Of a stretch of DNA of 64,000 nucleotides, positions 62,210 to 64,000 are shown one piece after another. The notes under the pieces are model-generated. The model had not been told where the DNA came from, made no database searches, and worked only from the letters and a program-made list of their open reading frames with translations. The stretch comes from Schaalia georgiae DSM 6843. Lineage in GTDB: Bacteria > Actinomycetota > Actinomycetes > Actinomycetales > Actinomycetaceae. Numbering within the stretch: the first letter of the stretch is position 1; the number at the start of each line of letters is the position of its first letter. Position numbers and translations under genes: made by a program. The DNA is taken from the NCBI RefSeq assembly GCF_000429245.1, contig NZ_KE386870.1, forward strand, positions 217,311 through 281,310, given 5' to 3'.

Positions 62210-63126
62210 TGAGCGCCGCAACAGTGACCGCGTCGAAGAAGAACGCGAAGCCCAAGGACAACTCCCACCTCAAGGGCGCGCGCTGGTGGAAGGAGCTCGG
62301 CTGGCGGCACATCGTGGCCATCCTCACGATCATCTACTGCCTGATCCCGCTGCTCTACGTCCTATCCGTCTCCCTCAACCCGGGGGCGACGCTGACCGGG
62401 TCGAACCGCCTGTTCTCCTCCGTTTCCCCGGAGAACTACATGGCCCTGGGCACCGGCAAGTACGCGCAGTACTGGGCGTGGATCCTCAACTCGCTCATCG
62501 TCTCGTCGGTGACCGCGGTCGGCACGGTCCTCATGGGCGCCACCGCCGCCTACGCCTTCAGCCGCTTCCGCTTCCGCGGGCGGCGCGGCACGCTGACGTT
62601 CCTGCTGCTGGTGCAGATGTTCCCCCAGATGCTGGCCTTCGTGGCCCTATTCCTGCTGCTGCTGGGGCTCCAGGACATTTTCCCCATCCTGGGCCTCAAC
62701 TCCAAGCTGGGCCTCATCTGCGTCTACCTGGGCGGGGCTCTGGGATCGAACACCTTCCTGCTCTACGGCTTCTTCAACTCGATCCCGCGCTCCCTGGACG
62801 AAGCGGCGATGATCGACGGGGCCACCCACGCCCAGACCTTCTGGACGATCATCATGCCGCTGGTGCGCCCGGTCCTGGCGGTCGTGGGCCTGCTGAGCTT
62901 CATCTCCTCGCTCGGCGACTTCGTGATCGCCAAGGTCGTCTTGCAGCAGCCATCCGAGTTCACCCTGGCCGTCGGCATGTACATGTGGGCCTCGGACTCG
63001 CGGACCGCTCCGTGGGGCATCTTCGCCGCGGGCGCGGTCATCGCGGCGATCCCGGTGATCCTGCTCTTCCAGTACCTGCAGAAGTACATCGTCTCCGGCC
63101 TGACCGCGGGCGCCGTCAAGGAGTAG
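62209..63126 (+). CDS. malG: Maltose ABC permease MalG
   Basis: A 305-residue permease with six TMs and the EAA loop SLDEAAMIDGATHAQTFWTI. It partners MalF. No ATPase follows, so the operon depends on a shared MsiK-like ATPase elsewhere, as in other actinobacteria. Confidence 0.93.
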   Translation: MSAATVTASKKNAKPKDNSHLKGARWWKELGWRHIVAILTIIYCLIPLLYVLSVSLNPGATLTGSNRLFSSVSPENYMALGTGKYAQYWAWILNSLIVSSVTAVGTVLMGATAAYAFSRFRFRGRRGTLTFLLLVQMFPQMLAFVALFLLLLGLQDIFPILGLNSKLGLICVYLGGALGSNTFLLYGFFNSIPRSLDEAAMIDGATHAQTFWTIIMPLVRPVLAVVGLLSFISSLGDFVIAKVVLQQPSEFTLAVGMYMWASDSRTAPWGIFAAGAVIAAIPVILLFQYLQKYIVSGLTAGAVKE

Positions 63127-63254
63127 GCGCTCAAGAGCGCCGGGCGCGTCGGCGGCGCGCTCACCGCGCGGGCGGTCCCGCCCGGTGCTCTGCCGCTGTG
63201 GCCGCTCCTGGCGCCCCGCCCCGTGCGGACCGCGCCCGGTTGCCGCGCTGCGAT

Positions 63255-63300
63255 GCCCCGGCCTCGTCCTCCATTCCAGTGGGACGGGGCCGGGGCTTTT
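63255..63300 (+). terminator. Rho-independent terminator of malEFG
   Basis: GCCCCGGCC (63255-63263) pairs with GGCCGGGGC (63288-63296), with inner GTCC/GGAC, and is followed by TTTT. It lies 130 bases after malG. The remainder of the 364-base gap holds the promoter of the next gene. Confidence 0.85.
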
Positions 63301-63418
63301 CTGTGTTCGGGGGCCGGTGGTGGACGCGGGGGTTCCCGCGCGGCTGGCGGTTCCCCGCTGCCGATGCGCGCTCTGCTGCGCTTGTGATGTGATCCGTGGC
63401 TCATGTTGTCCAAACGAC

Positions 63419-63470
63419 TTGACGGCTCCACTAGTTCAGTGGTTAATTAGTCATGTAATGAACCACTGAA
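63419..63470 (+). promoter_or_regulatory. GntR promoter with palindromic operator
   Basis: TTGACG -35 (63419-63424) with TTAAT-type -10 near 63443. Perfect 10-base arms TTCAGTGGTT (63435-63444) and AACCACTGAA (63461-63470), with inner ATTA/TAAT, form a 36-bp palindrome over the -10, the expected layout for autoregulation. Confidence 0.75.
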
Positions 63471-63490
63471 CAGGAAGTGAGGAGGTGCCC

Positions 63491-63880
63491 ATGCCCCCAA
63501 TGTTCACCTCGGGTATCCCGATCTACGTCCAGATCGCCGATAACATCCGCGACCAGATCCTCCGCGGCGCCCTGCGCGACGGGGACCAGCTCACATCGAC
63601 TACCGAGTACGCGACGACCTACCGCATCAACCCCGCGACGGCCGGGAAGGCGTTCGCCATCCTCGTCGACGAAGGGCTCGTCGAGAAACGGCGCGGGATC
63701 GGGATGTTCGTCGCCGAGGGGGCCCACGCCTCGCTCGTCGAGGAAGGGCGCAGGACCTACGTCGACGAAACCCTCTACCCCGCAGTCGAGGCCGGACTCG
63801 CCCTCGGCCTCGATCTCGACACCATCGCCACCAACGTCCGCGCCTACGACGCAGGCTCCCACACCAAGGAAGACTCATGA
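63491..63880 (+). CDS. GntR-family regulator (YtrA type)
   Basis: A 129-residue GntR protein of the short YtrA class. The winged helix is IPIYVQIADNIRDQILRGAL, LTSTTEYATTYRINPATAGKA and KRRGIGMFVAEGA, with a two-helix C-terminus. The ATG has GAGGAGG six bases upstream; an in-frame GTG at 63485 lies inside that site. It overlaps an ABC ATPase gene, the standard arrangement in which it represses the transporter operon. Confidence 0.9.
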   Translation: MPPMFTSGIPIYVQIADNIRDQILRGALRDGDQLTSTTEYATTYRINPATAGKAFAILVDEGLVEKRRGIGMFVAEGAHASLVEEGRRTYVDETLYPAVEAGLALGLDLDTIATNVRAYDAGSHTKEDS

Positions 63881-64000
63881 TCACCTTCAATTCCATCGCC
63901 CACACCTACCCCGGGGAAGCCGAACAGGCGCTGTCCGACATCTCCCTCGGCTTCGGCGACTCGACCGTCACCGCCCTGGTCGGCCCCAACGGTTCGGGCA
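63877..64000 (+). CDS. ABC transporter ATPase, partial
   Basis: 41 codons before the window ends: MITFNSIAHTYPGEAEQALSD..., then ALVGPNGSG, the start of Walker A. It overlaps the GntR stop by ATGA. A transporter operon with GntR control is likely beyond the edge. Confidence 0.85.
   Translation, partial: MITFNSIAHTYPGEAEQALSDISLGFGDSTVTALVGPNGSG

Overview
The window is GC-rich throughout (by eye near 70%) with densely packed, often ATGA-overlapping genes. The gene content is typical of Actinobacteria: a CpaE-like ATPase beside an SAF-domain protein, DnaG, RecO/UppS, HtaA-type heme proteins, Zur/ZnuACB and a LacI-regulated maltose transporter. LuxS, the HtaA proteins and the very high GC together suggest an Actinomycetaceae member (Actinomyces/Schaalia-like). 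That taxonomic placement is an inference; no 16S or tRNA gene was found here.

Layout. 1-2.7 kb: a divergently read HTH protein, then SAF protein, CpaE-like ATPase and a small DUF6912-like protein. 2.8-7.1 kb: sbcC and sbcD (minus strand). 7.3-10.4 kb: a glutamine amidotransferase-like protein and a PTS IIBCA permease with a strong terminator. 10.7-19.5 kb: a tightly coupled surface-glycan-type operon of three glycosyltransferases (the second carries a one-base frameshift), an ABC exporter, two aminoglycoside-phosphotransferase-fold proteins and UDP-glucose dehydrogenase. 19.6-23.8 kb: a two-component system, a small Asp/His-tailed protein and a membrane-anchored beta-propeller protein. 24-30.7 kb: dgt, dnaG, luxS, traX-like, a hypothetical protein and ilvE. 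30.8-37.7 kb: a heme/iron uptake operon (hmuTUV-like plus two HtaA-type surface proteins) behind a DtxR-like box. 37.9-41.3 kb: a CydDC/IrtAB-like ABC pair behind a second DtxR-like box. 41.3-42.5 kb: manA. 42.5-43.1 kb: a repeat-rich intergenic region, followed by a small lipoprotein. 43.7-48.3 kb: an amidotransferase, a MacB-like tripartite efflux set and a lipoprotein (minus strand). 48.6-49.8 kb: a MetE-family protein. 49.8-50.6 kb: two different short tandem-repeat arrays. 50.6-54.1 kb: ilvD, recO, uppS. 54.3-58 kb: a DedA-like protein, zur and znuBCA (minus strand). 58-63.1 kb: a LacI regulator divergent from malEFG. 63.4-64 kb: a GntR regulator with a palindromic operator, then the start of an ABC ATPase running off the window.

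How they work together. Several loci are self-contained regulated systems: Zur with its box over the znuA start codon; DtxR-like boxes on two iron/heme transport units; and a LacI protein with two matching half-operators in the malE promoter region plus a hairpin between malE and malF. About ten genes begin 6-7 bases after a -10-like hexamer and would be translated from leaderless mRNAs. The least explained parts are the glycan/phosphotransferase operon and four families of short repeats (8147-8244 with 42683-42782; 42849-42962; 49913-50157; 50174-50269). No CRISPR-Cas, phage, insertion sequence, rRNA or tRNA gene was recognised.
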